From positions 1 through 37,454 of the forward strand of contig WRHW01000017.1 in assembly GCA_009783055.1 (NCBI GenBank): a DNA stretch of 37,454 nucleotides, given 5' to 3'. Numbering within the stretch: the stretch's first letter is position 1; every line of letters starts with the position of its first letter. The notes below the pieces were generated by a model that was not told the origin of the DNA, did not search any database, and worked only from the letters and a program-made list of their open reading frames with translations. Below are positions 8,752 to 17,115 of this stretch, in pieces. The stretch is from Holophagaceae bacterium. Lineage in GTDB: Bacteria > Acidobacteriota > Holophagae > Holophagales > Holophagaceae. Both the position numbers and the translations under genes were made by a program.

Positions 8752-9921
8752 CTACTTCTTCAGCCTCATCAAATCCATAAAAATCACTAGTGCCATAAGT
8801 GTGGCAATCAGGTAGAAGCCAGCGGTGAGGATCTTTTCCTTTGTTGCGATTGCCATATCCTTTCTACGCACGCGCTCAAAGAGTAGTATAAAAATGTGTC
8901 CGCCATCAAAAATGGGAATTGGCAGAGCATTTAATATAGCTAGGTTCATTGAAATAAAGGCAGTCATAAATAAATAGGCTTCCCAGCCGGCCTTTGCGGC
9001 CTCGCTTCCATACTGGACTATGGCTATTGGCCCCCCTAATTCCTTAACGCTTGATTGAAAGCTAATCAATTTCCAAAACCCCTGAAGAACCATCCCCCCC
9101 ATCACGGCTGTATCTTGAAAGGCCATGGGAACGGCTTTAATGAAATCTCCAAGCGTAAGGGGTCTGATTGGGGTAGTGCTCACAACAGGGGTTGCAGTTA
9201 TTCCCAATAGGCCAATATCTCCCTGCAACCTGGGTGCAATGTTGAAATCCATCTGCTTTCCATCTCTTTTAATTTGCAGTGATACAAGCTCTCCTGGCTT
9301 ACTCCTTATATGAGGAACAACCTCAAGGCTCCAGTCCGCTTGAGATAGCGTCAATTCATCCACTCTAAAAAGTAAGTCTCCAGTCATTAGCCCGCCTTCT
9401 TTTGCGGCAGAACCTTCCTGAACCTGTAGCCTGACAGACTGAATAGGAAACCTATCTCGACCGATACCCACTGCATAAATCAGGATGACACATGCAAGTA
9501 TGTTGGCGATGATGCCTCCTGAATAAAAGAAAATACGCTTCCATGCAGGTTGTTTGAGAAAGCCGTAGGGGTCTTCTGCACCCGGCTCTTCAGGGTTATA
9601 GCCAGCAAGTTTGACATAGCCTCCCAGCGGTATAGCGGCTAGGCGAACATCGGTTTCTCGCCATTTGAATCCGCAGAGCCGTGTTCCGAACCCTATGCTA
9701 AATACTTCTACAGGCATCCCCATAAACTTGGCTGTCAAAAAATGACCCAATTCGTGTATAAAAACTAGCCCTGCAAGCATTATTACAGCCCCAAGGATGC
9801 CAAGTCCTGGGATGGCAAGCGCAAATATCGGCATGAATGCAAAACAGCAAAGAATGATACTCATCTTTGGTGTGCGTCTGGAGCTATGGGATTTCAATAC
9901 TCTGGTTGTTGTATCTCTCAT
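8752..9921 (-). CDS. rseP: RseP-like site-2 zinc metalloprotease (M50)
   Basis: The product has 389 residues. It is an intramembrane protease that cuts anti-sigma factors or leftover signal peptides within the membrane. Zinc ligands are His56 and His60 with Glu57 in HELGH, just inside the first membrane segment; the third ligand region is NALPIPIFDGGH, where the usual LDG is FDG. A PDZ domain occupies about residues 135-215, and further membrane segments lie at the C-terminus. The ATG at 9921 is preferred because AGG lies 5 bases upstream; this start overlaps the end of dxr by 38 bases, consistent with coupling. ATG 9864 would remove 19 residues but has no clear ribosome site; GTG 9927 is also possible. 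It is the last gene of the uppS-cdsA-dxr-rseP group. Confidence 0.93.
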   Translation of the reverse strand: MRDTTTRVLKSHSSRRTPKMSIILCCFAFMPIFALAIPGLGILGAVIMLAGLVFIHELGHFLTAKFMGMPVEVFSIGFGTRLCGFKWRETDVRLAAIPLGGYVKLAGYNPEEPGAEDPYGFLKQPAWKRIFFYSGGIIANILACVILIYAVGIGRDRFPIQSVRLQVQEGSAAKEGGLMTGDLLFRVDELTLSQADWSLEVVPHIRSKPGELVSLQIKRDGKQMDFNIAPRLQGDIGLLGITATPVVSTTPIRPLTLGDFIKAVPMAFQDTAVMGGMVLQGFWKLISFQSSVKELGGPIAIVQYGSEAAKAGWEAYLFMTAFISMNLAILNALPIPIFDGGHIFILLFERVRRKDMAIATKEKILTAGFYLIATLMALVIFMDLMRLKK

Positions 9922-11068
9922 GTGCACCTATCCATTTTTTTGCAATTTCTCTGGCTACCTTGTCTGTTTCCAAAACTACCTCTAGGTTAGTTGCGGGAAC
10001 TGTAGCTAAGGTTTCTAGCCCGTGATAAATACAGGCATGTATGTCCCAAAGCCCAATACGTCCTTCTAAAAATGATGCCACGGCTTCTTCATTTGTTGCA
10101 TTAAGAATTGTTGGGGCGGTGCCACCGCACCTGAGTGCATGGTAGGCCAGCCCCAGGCAGGGGAATTTGGCGTTGTCTGGAGGCTCGAATGTCCATGAGC
10201 GGGTAATATCCCAATCATAAATCGGCACAGGCCCCTCCATACGCATTGGATAAAGGAGGGCATATTGAATGGGTAATTTCATGTCATTGGTAGATGCCTG
10301 AAGCTGATATGTTCCGTCAGTAAAACCAACCATTGCATGTATCTGGCTTTGGGGGTGTATGGTGACGTGTATTTGGTCTGCGTTAAAGCCAAACAGCACT
10401 GATGCTTCGATTACCTCTAGTCCTTTATTCATCATCGTTGCACTATCAACTGTAATTTTTGCCCCCATTTTCCAAGTTGGGTGATTGAGTGCTTCTTCAC
10501 GCGTGGCTACAACTATGCGTTCAATCGGCCAATCACGAAAAGGGCCACCACTTGCGGTTATCCGAACATCTCTTACTATTTTGGAGGGGCGGTCTGCAAG
10601 TAGTTGGTGAAGGGCGGCATGTTCTGAATCAACCGGCAATAGCTCTCCGCCTCCTTCTGCTAGAGCTACCTTCATTAAATCTCCAGCAATCACAAGGCTT
10701 TCTTTGTTTGCCTGACATACTCTTTTACCTAATCTGAGTGCGGCTTCGGTGCTAACTACCCCTGCGCTTCCCACCACAGCGGCAAGAACTGTATCGGCTT
10801 CAGAATATGTGGCACATGCAAGCAAACCCTCCTGTCCACTCCAGATTTCCGGCGAATAACTTAATTGCCTTTTTAGTACTACTGCATCTGCACCTGACAA
10901 GACTGACACCATTCTTGGTCTGTATTTTTCGCACTGTGCTTGCAATAATTCAATGTTTCGACCGGCGGCAAGAGCTACTACGGTTAACCTATCTGAATGA
11001 GCGTCAACCACTTCTAATGCAGAAGTACCGATAGAACCTGTTGACCCTAAGATGGAAAGTTTTCTCAT
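9884..11068 (-). CDS. dxr: 1-deoxy-D-xylulose 5-phosphate reductoisomerase
   Basis: The product has 394 residues, the normal length. It converts DXP to 2-C-methyl-D-erythritol 4-phosphate using NADPH and a divalent metal, the committed step of MEP isoprenoid synthesis. Visible are the N-terminal nucleotide-binding loop GSTGSIG, the metal-binding VDSEHAALHQL segment near residue 148, and the HPTWKMG...TVDSATMMNKG active-site region. The gene starts 5 bases after the stop of cdsA and overlaps the start of rseP, so it sits in the middle of a minus-strand operon supplying isoprenoid precursors next to uppS. Confidence 0.97.
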   Translation of the reverse strand: MRKLSILGSTGSIGTSALEVVDAHSDRLTVVALAAGRNIELLQAQCEKYRPRMVSVLSGADAVVLKRQLSYSPEIWSGQEGLLACATYSEADTVLAAVVGSAGVVSTEAALRLGKRVCQANKESLVIAGDLMKVALAEGGGELLPVDSEHAALHQLLADRPSKIVRDVRITASGGPFRDWPIERIVVATREEALNHPTWKMGAKITVDSATMMNKGLEVIEASVLFGFNADQIHVTIHPQSQIHAMVGFTDGTYQLQASTNDMKLPIQYALLYPMRMEGPVPIYDWDITRSWTFEPPDNAKFPCLGLAYHALRCGGTAPTILNATNEEAVASFLEGRIGLWDIHACIYHGLETLATVPATNLEVVLETDKVAREIAKKWIGAHERYNNQSIEIP

Positions 11069-11073
11069 TACTA

Positions 11074-11967
11074 CTAATTCAAACCATGAATAAAATGAAT
11101 ATACGCATAAAGAGCGGGTGCGGCAAATACTAGGCTATCAACTCGGTCTAAAATGCCACCATGCCCTGGGATGCTTATTCCAAAATAGCTGTCTTTGACT
11201 CCAGCACTTCGCTTCCATGTACTTTCAACCAGATCACCCAAGATGCCAACTACTCCCAGCAAAAAAGCAATTGCAAAAACATCTACTGGGCTCCAGTCGG
11301 TGCAAACAAACAACTTGATGATTGTTGCTCCTGCAATATTGCCGATGATGTTTCCTACGGCTCCTTCCCAACTTTTCTTTGGACTAACTTTTGGAGCAAG
11401 TTTATGTTTTCCAAAGCCCTTACCTACAAAGTACGCCCCTGCATCTCCCAGCCATACGATGAGGAATAAAGCCAGTAATAACCGTGCTCCGGTATTGGAT
11501 AGCGTTGTCTCATTAAACATAAATAGCTTTTGCTGAAAGCCCAAGCCAATACCTAGATATAACCCAGCCAACCATGTAATACCTTGACTTGCGAGAGCAT
11601 TATCCAGATTTCGCCTCGAGAAAAGAGCCACAAAATGAATCACCGCACCGCTTCCTGCCAGCAACAACCATAATGGAAATGCTTCGCTTCTCTCTAATCC
11701 CCAAAGGTAGCAGTGGACAATAAACCCCCAAGCTAGCAGGGTTCCGGTAAAAGTACTTGGAAAATGTCCCATTTTCCTACCAATCATAGTAGCCTCTCGC
11801 ACGCCCACAAAGGCAACGATCGCGAGTATCCCCATATAAGTCAACTTTGCCCATGACTCTTTCCCAAACCACAGTAGGGTAAAAAATAGTAAGGCAAAAA
11901 TGCCTGCACTGCTGAGGCGAAGTGCTAAATTTTTTTTGTCAAAACATGGCTTTGAATCTTGGGACAT
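11074..11967 (-). CDS. cdsA: Phosphatidate cytidylyltransferase (CDP-diglyceride synthase)
   Basis: The product has 297 residues and multiple membrane segments. It makes CDP-diacylglycerol from phosphatidic acid and CTP at the inner membrane. The C-terminal family signature is present as KDSYFGISIPGHGGILDRVDSL. The ATG at 11967 (MSQDSKP) is chosen because AAAGGA lies 6 bases upstream; the ATG at 11973 would sit almost on top of that site. In many bacteria cdsA directly follows uppS. Here about 2.1 kb of M28 peptidase gene and repeats separate them. Confidence 0.95.
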   Translation of the reverse strand: MSQDSKPCFDKKNLALRLSSAGIFALLFFTLLWFGKESWAKLTYMGILAIVAFVGVREATMIGRKMGHFPSTFTGTLLAWGFIVHCYLWGLERSEAFPLWLLLAGSGAVIHFVALFSRRNLDNALASQGITWLAGLYLGIGLGFQQKLFMFNETTLSNTGARLLLALFLIVWLGDAGAYFVGKGFGKHKLAPKVSPKKSWEGAVGNIIGNIAGATIIKLFVCTDWSPVDVFAIAFLLGVVGILGDLVESTWKRSAGVKDSYFGISIPGHGGILDRVDSLVFAAPALYAYIHFIHGLN

Positions 11968-12006
11968 GGTCATTCCTTTCCATGATTATACCAGCTATCA
12001 GCTTTC

Positions 12007-12041
12007 ATACCAAGTTGCCTCGTATAGGTGCAACTTGGTAT
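12007..12041. repeat. Palindrome ATACCAAGTTGC / GCAACTTGGTAT
   Basis: A perfect 12-bp stem (12007-12018 with 12030-12041) and an 11-base loop. The arms are identical to those at 17053-17094. It follows the start of cdsA on its upstream side, so it could affect transcript read-through or stability. Confidence 0.75.
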
Positions 12042-12119
12042 AACCCTTCTGGTTAATTTTCAAAACCGAGAAAATTCCAATGTAATATTGCGCATCCAAT
12101 AGCAATTTGTCGGATAACC

Positions 12120-12159
12120 TAATACCGAGTTGCAATCAAAGCATTGCAACTCGGTATTA
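12120..12159. repeat. Perfect 17-bp palindrome, ATACCGAGTTGC subtype
   Basis: TAATACCGAGTTGCAAT at 12120-12136 pairs perfectly with 12143-12159 across the 6-base loop CAAAGC. It differs from the ATACCAAG subtype by one base (A to G). The box ACGCGAATGYGGYRCCCGC follows at 12164-12182 and also follows the palindrome at 17053-17094. Confidence 0.8.
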
Positions 12160-12183
12160 GGTGACGCGAATGTGGCACCCGCT

Positions 12184-12224
12184 AGTTTTTGATAATGCGG
12201 GCTTTGCTCGCGTTTTCAAAAACT
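12184..12224. repeat. Long hairpin with GCGGGCTTTGCTCGC core
   Basis: The outer arms AGTTTTTGA (12184-12192) and TCAAAAACT (12216-12224) pair perfectly around the core GCGGGCTTTGCTCGC at 12197-12211, which is itself near-palindromic. The element at 17242-17288 has the same core but different, still complementary, outer arms. Confidence 0.7.
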
Positions 12225-12234
12225 TTGGCGTTTC

Positions 12235-12256
12235 GCGTTCAAAGTCATTTGAACGC
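12235..12256. repeat. Perfect 9-bp hairpin overlapping the M28 stop codon
   Basis: GCGTTCAAA at 12235-12243 pairs with TTTGAACGC at 12248-12256 with a 4-base loop. The TGA stop of the M28 frame (12245-12247 on the minus strand) is in the loop. Confidence 0.6.
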
Positions 12257-12958
12257 AACTTGGTATGAGTTCGTATTGGATATTTTTCTTATTGCCCCTT
12301 CCACACCAATCGCGACCATTGCCATGCGTTTGTAATCCAAACGTTCTGGGATATCGCCAGCTTTATGGTACTCACGATTGCGAAATTCTGCTGTGTTGGT
12401 AATCATTACAGCGGGATAGCCTTGTGCCCAAAAGGAAGCGTGGTCTGAGCGCGTAATAAAACCAGCCCACCTTATTGGAGCAGTAAAAGACTTGACTGGA
12501 AGCGGGGTTGTGGCAGTCATACCCTTTTTTATTGTTTTTACCAGACTGCCCGATCCCGACTTACTCACAACGGTAATAAAATTGCCCTTAGTAGGGAAAA
12601 ATAGCTTAAAAATTGCCAGCGGATAGAGCTGGGATTTGGGTTCATCGCTAAAATACCCCACCATTTCAAGGGAAATCATTGCTTTTACATCTATCCCCTT
12701 TTCTTTTAACGACTTTGCATGGACAGAGCTACCACTCATCCCAACTTCCTCTAGAGTATATGCCGCCAAATCAACTCGAATGTTTGGGGGATTTTTGCCA
12801 AAGAGCCTTGCCAACTCAAACAGAACAGCCACTGCGCTTGCGTTATCGTCTGCACCTGGACTACCTACCACAGCATCGTAATGCGCACCTATCACTATGC
12901 GTGGTCCTCCTTCTGGTCCGTACGATGCAAGGATATTTGTATATGTGTCTCCTCTCCA
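12245..12958 (-). pseudogene. M28-family zinc peptidase domain, downstream of an in-frame amber codon
   Basis: This 237-codon stretch continues in the same frame directly after the TAG at 12959-12961 and begins WRGDTYTNILASYG. It contains the complete M28 aminopeptidase-type metal site: His in IGAHYD, Asp in GADDN, the Glu pair in LEEVGMSGS, the acidic residue in SLEMVGY, and the last His in EYHKAGD. The first internal ATG starts at MIGAHYD, too late to give a folded domain, so it cannot be an independent gene. With the upstream part it makes one protein of about 600 residues. No frameshift or further stop is present, so either the nonsense change is recent or the codon is read through. The final residues and TGA come from the repeat element at 12007-12266, so the natural C-terminus may also have been altered. 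Confidence 0.75.
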
Positions 12959-14047
12959 CTAATATTCCTGCCTTTCAATCCGTCCGGTTGTTGCCTTTAA
13001 TATCCCTTCAATATGGTCAGCCAGTTGATTCAAACTTTTTTTGTTGATGTGGTTTCGATGAGGAAATTTGGTGACAATATCTACTACGTCTGATTTCAAA
13101 CGGTCGACAATCCCTTCTTCCGGGGATACCCAATTGGGATGAGTATGGGATGTATAAAATTCTGTTTGTTTATTGGCTATAGTTCCCGTCGAAAAAAATT
13201 CGTAAGGCATCTCTGGAGTAAAAAGGCCACTGGAATCAGGTACTTCAAAAAGTGAATCAGGTATATCGTCCCTAAATGAAAAATCGTTGATAGTGTATTC
13301 AAATACAGATTTTTTTCCATCTCTATTAGTTGTCTCTGTTTTGTAATATTGGGGAAGCATTATTCCCTGATAATTGCGGTAATCCTTGTATGTGGTTATT
13401 TGTTTGTATTTTCCATTTGTATCAATAACCTCTATTTTATAAATCAGATTATCTGTTGTATTAATGTGCATTGTTCTTCGATAGCTTGCCATATTCCGAT
13501 TTGCATATCGTGCATTTAGTTGGTAATAGCTCTGGCCATTTTTTTTAATAATTGAAATAGTTTCAGAATCAAATATCAAGTTGTCTAAGTTTGCTTTATT
13601 GATTATTGGGACCTGGGGTCGGTTGATTTCATCCGTTCTGTGCCAAATATTATTCCGATAAGAGTAAGTCTCCCATGCCTCATTTTTTTCTAAATTGATG
13701 ATGTATTTGCTTGAACTCGATCCCTTTTTTGTTGAAACTCTTGCATCCAAATGATATTTACGGCTTTTGTAGGTGTCTGTACGATTAACCGTCTTTGATT
13801 CGTAATGGTTATATCCTGAAAATGAAAAAGAAAAGATATACGGCCTTGGATTGAAATAGTCATCTCCTCCCAATGCTTGTTTGGCAGACTGTATTATTTC
13901 TTTCGGCGTCAGAATTTGAACAGGAACTTGGCTATTAGCGGAAATCGCACAACTTGCAAAAGCATTTGTGCAAGTTAAGATTGCGCCAATTGCAACTGCG
14001 GGAAACAGTATGAAATGTGTAATTGATGTTTTTTTTTCACTGCTCAT
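12959..14047 (-). CDS. N-terminal part of amber-interrupted M28 peptidase (signal peptide plus LolA-like domain)
   Basis: The product has 362 residues before TAG. The ATG at 14047 is well supported by AAGGGGG 6 bases upstream, although the frame is open to 14227. A signal peptide is evident (MSSEKKTS, a hydrophobic run, then FASC). The following region of about 250 residues is beta-rich and of the kind seen in outer-membrane lipoprotein-sorting (LolA-like) domains: EIIQSAKQALGG at the beginning, then alternating strands with YYQLNARY and YKIEVIDTNGKYKQIT. This is a resemblance only. The last 60 residues (NQLADHIEGILKA to IERQEY) match the N-terminal prodomain edge of M28 peptidases, and the M28 catalytic part follows in frame after the stop. 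The gene sits between uppS and cdsA. Confidence 0.8.
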   Translation of the reverse strand: MSSEKKTSITHFILFPAVAIGAILTCTNAFASCAISANSQVPVQILTPKEIIQSAKQALGGDDYFNPRPYIFSFSFSGYNHYESKTVNRTDTYKSRKYHLDARVSTKKGSSSSKYIINLEKNEAWETYSYRNNIWHRTDEINRPQVPIINKANLDNLIFDSETISIIKKNGQSYYQLNARYANRNMASYRRTMHINTTDNLIYKIEVIDTNGKYKQITTYKDYRNYQGIMLPQYYKTETTNRDGKKSVFEYTINDFSFRDDIPDSLFEVPDSSGLFTPEMPYEFFSTGTIANKQTEFYTSHTHPNWVSPEEGIVDRLKSDVVDIVTKFPHRNHINKKSLNQLADHIEGILKATTGRIERQEY

Positions 14048-14111
14048 GTTTAACCCCCTTTTCGTAGACGTAGCAACCCCCAATAACGACTCTAATAACC
14101 GGATATTGAAA

Positions 14112-14798
14112 TTATATCCCTCCAAACCGCCTTTCGCGGGAGGCAAAGGACTCCATTGCCTTTTGAAATTCTGCTTTATTAAAATCTGGCCAGTGGCAGT
14201 CGGCAAAATAAAACTCGGCATAGGCACATTGCCACAACAAAAAATTGGAGATGCGTTGTTCCCCTGAAGTGCGAATTAATAAATCCACCGGCGGAACGCC
14301 TTTGGTCAATAGCCTCTCTTCCACCGTGGTTTCATTTATGTCCGCAACCTCAAGTCCATCGGATATACATTTTTTTATTGCATTGACCAATTCCATCCGA
14401 GACCCATAGTTAACCGCTAGGTGAAACACCATTCCATTTTCACCTGCAGTTGCGATTTCTAGGGCTAGTGCATCTGCCCGAATACCCTCTGGCATACCTT
14501 CAATATCCCCCAAAAAGTGAAATCGAATACCCTTTCTATGAAGCGAATTTGTATACAGGCGGAGATATAGCCTCAGTAGACACATGATGACAGATACTTC
14601 CGATTCTGGTCTACGCCAGTTTTCTGTTGAAAACGCATAGAGGGATAGATGCTTTACACCTGAATTTGCCGCTACTTCGACAATTTCTTCAACTCTTGCT
14701 ACACCTGCCTTATGCCCCTTAATCCGAGGCAACCCCTTGTCCTTTGCCCATCTTCCGTTGCCATCCATGATGATGGCGACATGTTGTGGAATTTCCAC
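14112..14798 (-). CDS. uppS: Isoprenyl (undecaprenyl) diphosphate synthase
   Basis: The product has 228 residues. It condenses isopentenyl diphosphates into the C55 lipid carrier for peptidoglycan and surface polysaccharides. The catalytic Asp12 lies in IMDGNGRWAK; SLYAFSTENWRRP and the C-terminal RTSGEQRISNFLLWQ and YAEFYF signatures are present. The start is GTG at 14798: AAAAGGAG lies about 9 bases upstream and the N-terminus MEIPQHVAIIMDGN is typical. It is the first gene of the envelope cluster and is followed after 64 bases by the interrupted M28 gene. Confidence 0.96.
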   Translation of the reverse strand: MEIPQHVAIIMDGNGRWAKDKGLPRIKGHKAGVARVEEIVEVAANSGVKHLSLYAFSTENWRRPESEVSVIMCLLRLYLRLYTNSLHRKGIRFHFLGDIEGMPEGIRADALALEIATAGENGMVFHLAVNYGSRMELVNAIKKCISDGLEVADINETTVEERLLTKGVPPVDLLIRTSGEQRISNFLLWQCAYAEFYFADCHWPDFNKAEFQKAMESFASRERRFGGI

Positions 14799-14850
14799 AG
14801 CGATTCACTCCTTTTAATAACAAAAAAACAATACGGCTTCCTGCGTATAA

Positions 14851-14888
14851 AGCAGTTCGATTACAAAAAATGAACTGCTATATGCAGT
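14851..14888. promoter_or_regulatory. Overlapping inverted repeats upstream of uppS
   Basis: AGCAGTTC (14851-14858) pairs with GAACTGCT (14872-14879), and ACTGCTATATGCAGT at 14874-14888 is a second symmetrical unit sharing one arm. They lie 50-90 bases upstream of the uppS start, where an operator or an mRNA switch between two hairpins would fit. No clear promoter hexamers were identified. Confidence 0.3.
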
Positions 14889-15011
14889 ATATAGTAGTTT
14901 CATAATCTCAGTATTCAGTTGCAGTGTCTATTTTTTCCGCTACACCCATTTGTAAACTCAAAATATCTTAGGCATTAGCATTCAATCGCCGAAAAAACTG
15001 TTATTTGAGGT

Positions 15012-15038
15012 TCTTGCAAAAACGGAGGTTTTGCAAGA
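15012..15038. terminator. 10-bp hairpin after the hybrid kinase gene
   Basis: TCTTGCAAAA at 15012-15021 pairs perfectly with TTTTGCAAGA at 15029-15038 with a 7-base loop. It lies 34 bases beyond the stop of the minus-strand kinase. There is no adjacent T-run on that strand, so a terminator role is only a guess. Confidence 0.35.
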
Positions 15039-15071
15039 GGCTCATAGTTGAGAAATATCCTTGTGCATATT

Positions 15072-16955
15072 TCAGTCTCTAAATATCTGTTTTTCCCTAG
15101 GAACCCATTTTTGTAGAATGAAATCCAGCTTAGGAGTCTCTATAGGTTTGGCAAGAAAATCGTTGAATCCATTTTCCAAAAACATATCTCCCATTCCTGA
15201 CAAGACATTGGCTGTAAGTGCAATGATTGGCAATTCCGCAAACGAACCTCCAAGAGCGCGAATGGCAATCGTAGCCTCAATACCATCCATTTCTGGCATC
15301 ATGTGATCCATAAAAATGAGATCGAAATGCCCTGTCTGAACCAACTTTAGAGCACTCTTCCCACTTTGGACAGTAATAACACACAGTTCATACGGCTCAA
15401 GCATCCCTTCTGCCACAACTAGGTTGCTGGCGAAATCATCAACCACCAATATCTTGGCATCCGGGGCAATAAAACTGGCATAAGGTTTTTCAGATTGCAT
15501 TGGAGGATTTGAGACGGCATCTCCCATTGGCTCCCAAACATCAACAGATTGCACCATAGTTGCTGTGAATACTGATCCTTTACCGTATTCGCTCTCCACC
15601 ACAATATCGCCTCCCATTGCTCTACAAAGAGTCCGCGAAATTTGTAGCCCAAGCCCCGTGCCTTCGATAGCCCTGTTGCGAAATTCATCAGCACGAGTAA
15701 AGGCATTGAATACTTCTGGCAAATCCTCTGGGCGTATGCCAATGCCACTGTCTTCAACAGCCATGGTCAGCAAAATTGAGTTGTCGGATATTTTTTTCCC
15801 AAAGAATGAAAATTTGACAAACCCTTTTTCGGAATATTTGACCGCATTACCAAGAAGGTTAATAAGCACCTGCCGAATACGACTGACGTCACCTATCATA
15901 TGTTTGGGGATGTATGGGTCTATATCAAGAATTAAATCAAGTGGCTTTTCTGCGATTCTAACGCGGATAATGGTTAAAGCATCATGTACGAGTGAGGCAG
16001 AGGCAAATGGAGCTTCGTGTATTGGTACATGGCCAGATTCGATTTTAGAAAAATCAAGTATCTCGTTTATTGTGGTCATCAGTGTAGCACCTGAGTTTCG
16101 AATACCCACAATATACTCCAAACCCTTTGAAGTACCGAATTCCCTATGAGCCAGCTCGCTTAATCCTATTACTGCATTTAGGGGTGTCCTAATCTCATGG
16201 CTCATACGGGCAAGGAAATCGCTTTTTGCGCGGGAAGCATCTTCTGCCAAGCGACTCATTTTCAATAGTTCCTTGTTCTGGCGTGTAATATCATTAAGAA
16301 GAAAAAAGCTAATTACCAGCCCTACCACTACGAATATTGCTCCGTAGATAAATAAATCCTTATTAACAGCGTTAATAGTGTCCATTATTCTTGAGCCATC
16401 AAAATCTACTCCAATCACCCCAACAATATCCCCTTTAGAATTAAGGATTGGCTTATACGCCGATATAAGAAATCCCCACTTGGTATCAAACATTACCTTG
16501 GAGTACTGTGGCTCCTTCATTCCAAAAGTTCTGAAAAATGCGGGATCGTATTCTGTGACATTCTCCTCTGTACCAAGAGCCGAGAAGTCTTCGCTGTTTG
16601 GATCTTCTCCGTCAAAAATAAAGAAATAGACATCCTCTGTTTTTGGTGCCATTGCATAAAGGTAACTACACTCAGTTTCTTCCTTAAGCTCTCTGAATTT
16701 ATTTTGTGTCTCAACGTAAAACGGATCTGATTCATCAAGCGTCTTGGTTAGCTGTTCAAATTTATCACCATCAATAAATATCGATGCTCGCTCGAGTATG
16801 GGCATTCCAGCTATTTCAACTGTGATCAACGTTGCATGTGCAATCTGGCGAGGCGATGTGTTGTATATGAAGGAAAACATTGCTAAAACAAAAACAACGA
16901 TGAAGAGTAAGAATTTTATTCTTACCCTAAACATGGCCTTGTTGCTTTTTTCCAT
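15072..16955 (-). CDS. Membrane-bound hybrid histidine kinase with extracytoplasmic sensor and receiver domain
   Basis: The product has 627 residues. Two membrane segments (about residues 12-30 and 200-222) flank a Cache-like extracytoplasmic sensor. No clear HAMP follows; instead a short linker leads into HisKA with phospho-acceptor His253 (ARMSHEIRTPLNAVIG). The ATP-binding domain shows NLLGNAVKYS, DSGIGI and GTGLGL boxes. The C-terminal receiver begins ILVVDD and carries the phospho-acceptor Asp550 (FMDHMMPEMDG). The start has GGGAG 8 bases upstream. There is no separate response regulator or output gene nearby, so the phosphate probably passes to a distant phosphotransfer protein. It is followed by uppS on the same strand but about 270 bases away, so it is probably not co-transcribed. 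Confidence 0.93.
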   Translation of the reverse strand: MEKSNKAMFRVRIKFLLFIVVFVLAMFSFIYNTSPRQIAHATLITVEIAGMPILERASIFIDGDKFEQLTKTLDESDPFYVETQNKFRELKEETECSYLYAMAPKTEDVYFFIFDGEDPNSEDFSALGTEENVTEYDPAFFRTFGMKEPQYSKVMFDTKWGFLISAYKPILNSKGDIVGVIGVDFDGSRIMDTINAVNKDLFIYGAIFVVVGLVISFFLLNDITRQNKELLKMSRLAEDASRAKSDFLARMSHEIRTPLNAVIGLSELAHREFGTSKGLEYIVGIRNSGATLMTTINEILDFSKIESGHVPIHEAPFASASLVHDALTIIRVRIAEKPLDLILDIDPYIPKHMIGDVSRIRQVLINLLGNAVKYSEKGFVKFSFFGKKISDNSILLTMAVEDSGIGIRPEDLPEVFNAFTRADEFRNRAIEGTGLGLQISRTLCRAMGGDIVVESEYGKGSVFTATMVQSVDVWEPMGDAVSNPPMQSEKPYASFIAPDAKILVVDDFASNLVVAEGMLEPYELCVITVQSGKSALKLVQTGHFDLIFMDHMMPEMDGIEATIAIRALGGSFAELPIIALTANVLSGMGDMFLENGFNDFLAKPIETPKLDFILQKWVPREKQIFRD

Positions 16956-17052
16956 TTAATATACTCCCACGCTAATAATTATACTTTCTGCAAAACAAAA
17001 GAGTGAAGCGAAAAACGCAGTCGTATCTTCATAATTCTGTACTGCTTTTTAA

Positions 17053-17094
17053 GTTATACCAAGTTGCACCCAACCGGGAGCAACTTGGTATAAC
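17053..17094. repeat. Perfect 15-bp palindrome, ATACCAAGTTGC subtype
   Basis: GTTATACCAAGTTGC at 17053-17067 pairs perfectly with 17080-17094 across a 12-base loop. It is directly followed by ACGCGAATGCGGTGCCCGC at 17099-17117, matching 12164-12182 at 16 of 19 positions. Confidence 0.8.
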
Positions 17095-17115
17095 GGCAAC
17101 GCGAATGCGGTGCCC

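Larger units (their letters stand above)
12007..12266. repeat. Composite palindromic element between cdsA and the M28 gene
   Basis: This 260-bp stretch is bounded by ATACCAAGTTGC at 12007-12018 and its reverse complement GCAACTTGGTAT at 12255-12266. Inside are four nested hairpins, listed separately. The right end lies inside the 3' end of the M28 reading frame. It has no coding capacity and looks like a small non-autonomous mobile or REP/BIME-like unit. Confidence 0.65.

Noticed and set aside
12007-12266. CRISPR array
   Set aside because: The repeats are palindromes of unequal spacing and different subtypes, without regular unique spacers or cas genes.
12245-12895. M28 part as an independent small peptidase starting at MIGAHYD
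   Set aside because: Starting there would remove the N-terminal strands of the fold; there is no ribosome site, and the upstream frame continues the homology.
12959-12961. Genome-wide reassignment of TAG as a sense codon
   Set aside because: Several intact genes here end normally with TAG (the lipoprotein at 4600, def at 27881, carB at 36247), so TAG is an ordinary stop; only a site-specific read-through would be possible.
15072-16955. Hybrid kinase as regulator of the uppS cluster
   Set aside because: Only proximity supports it; the gap is about 270 bases, and there is no output domain or shared regulatory site.
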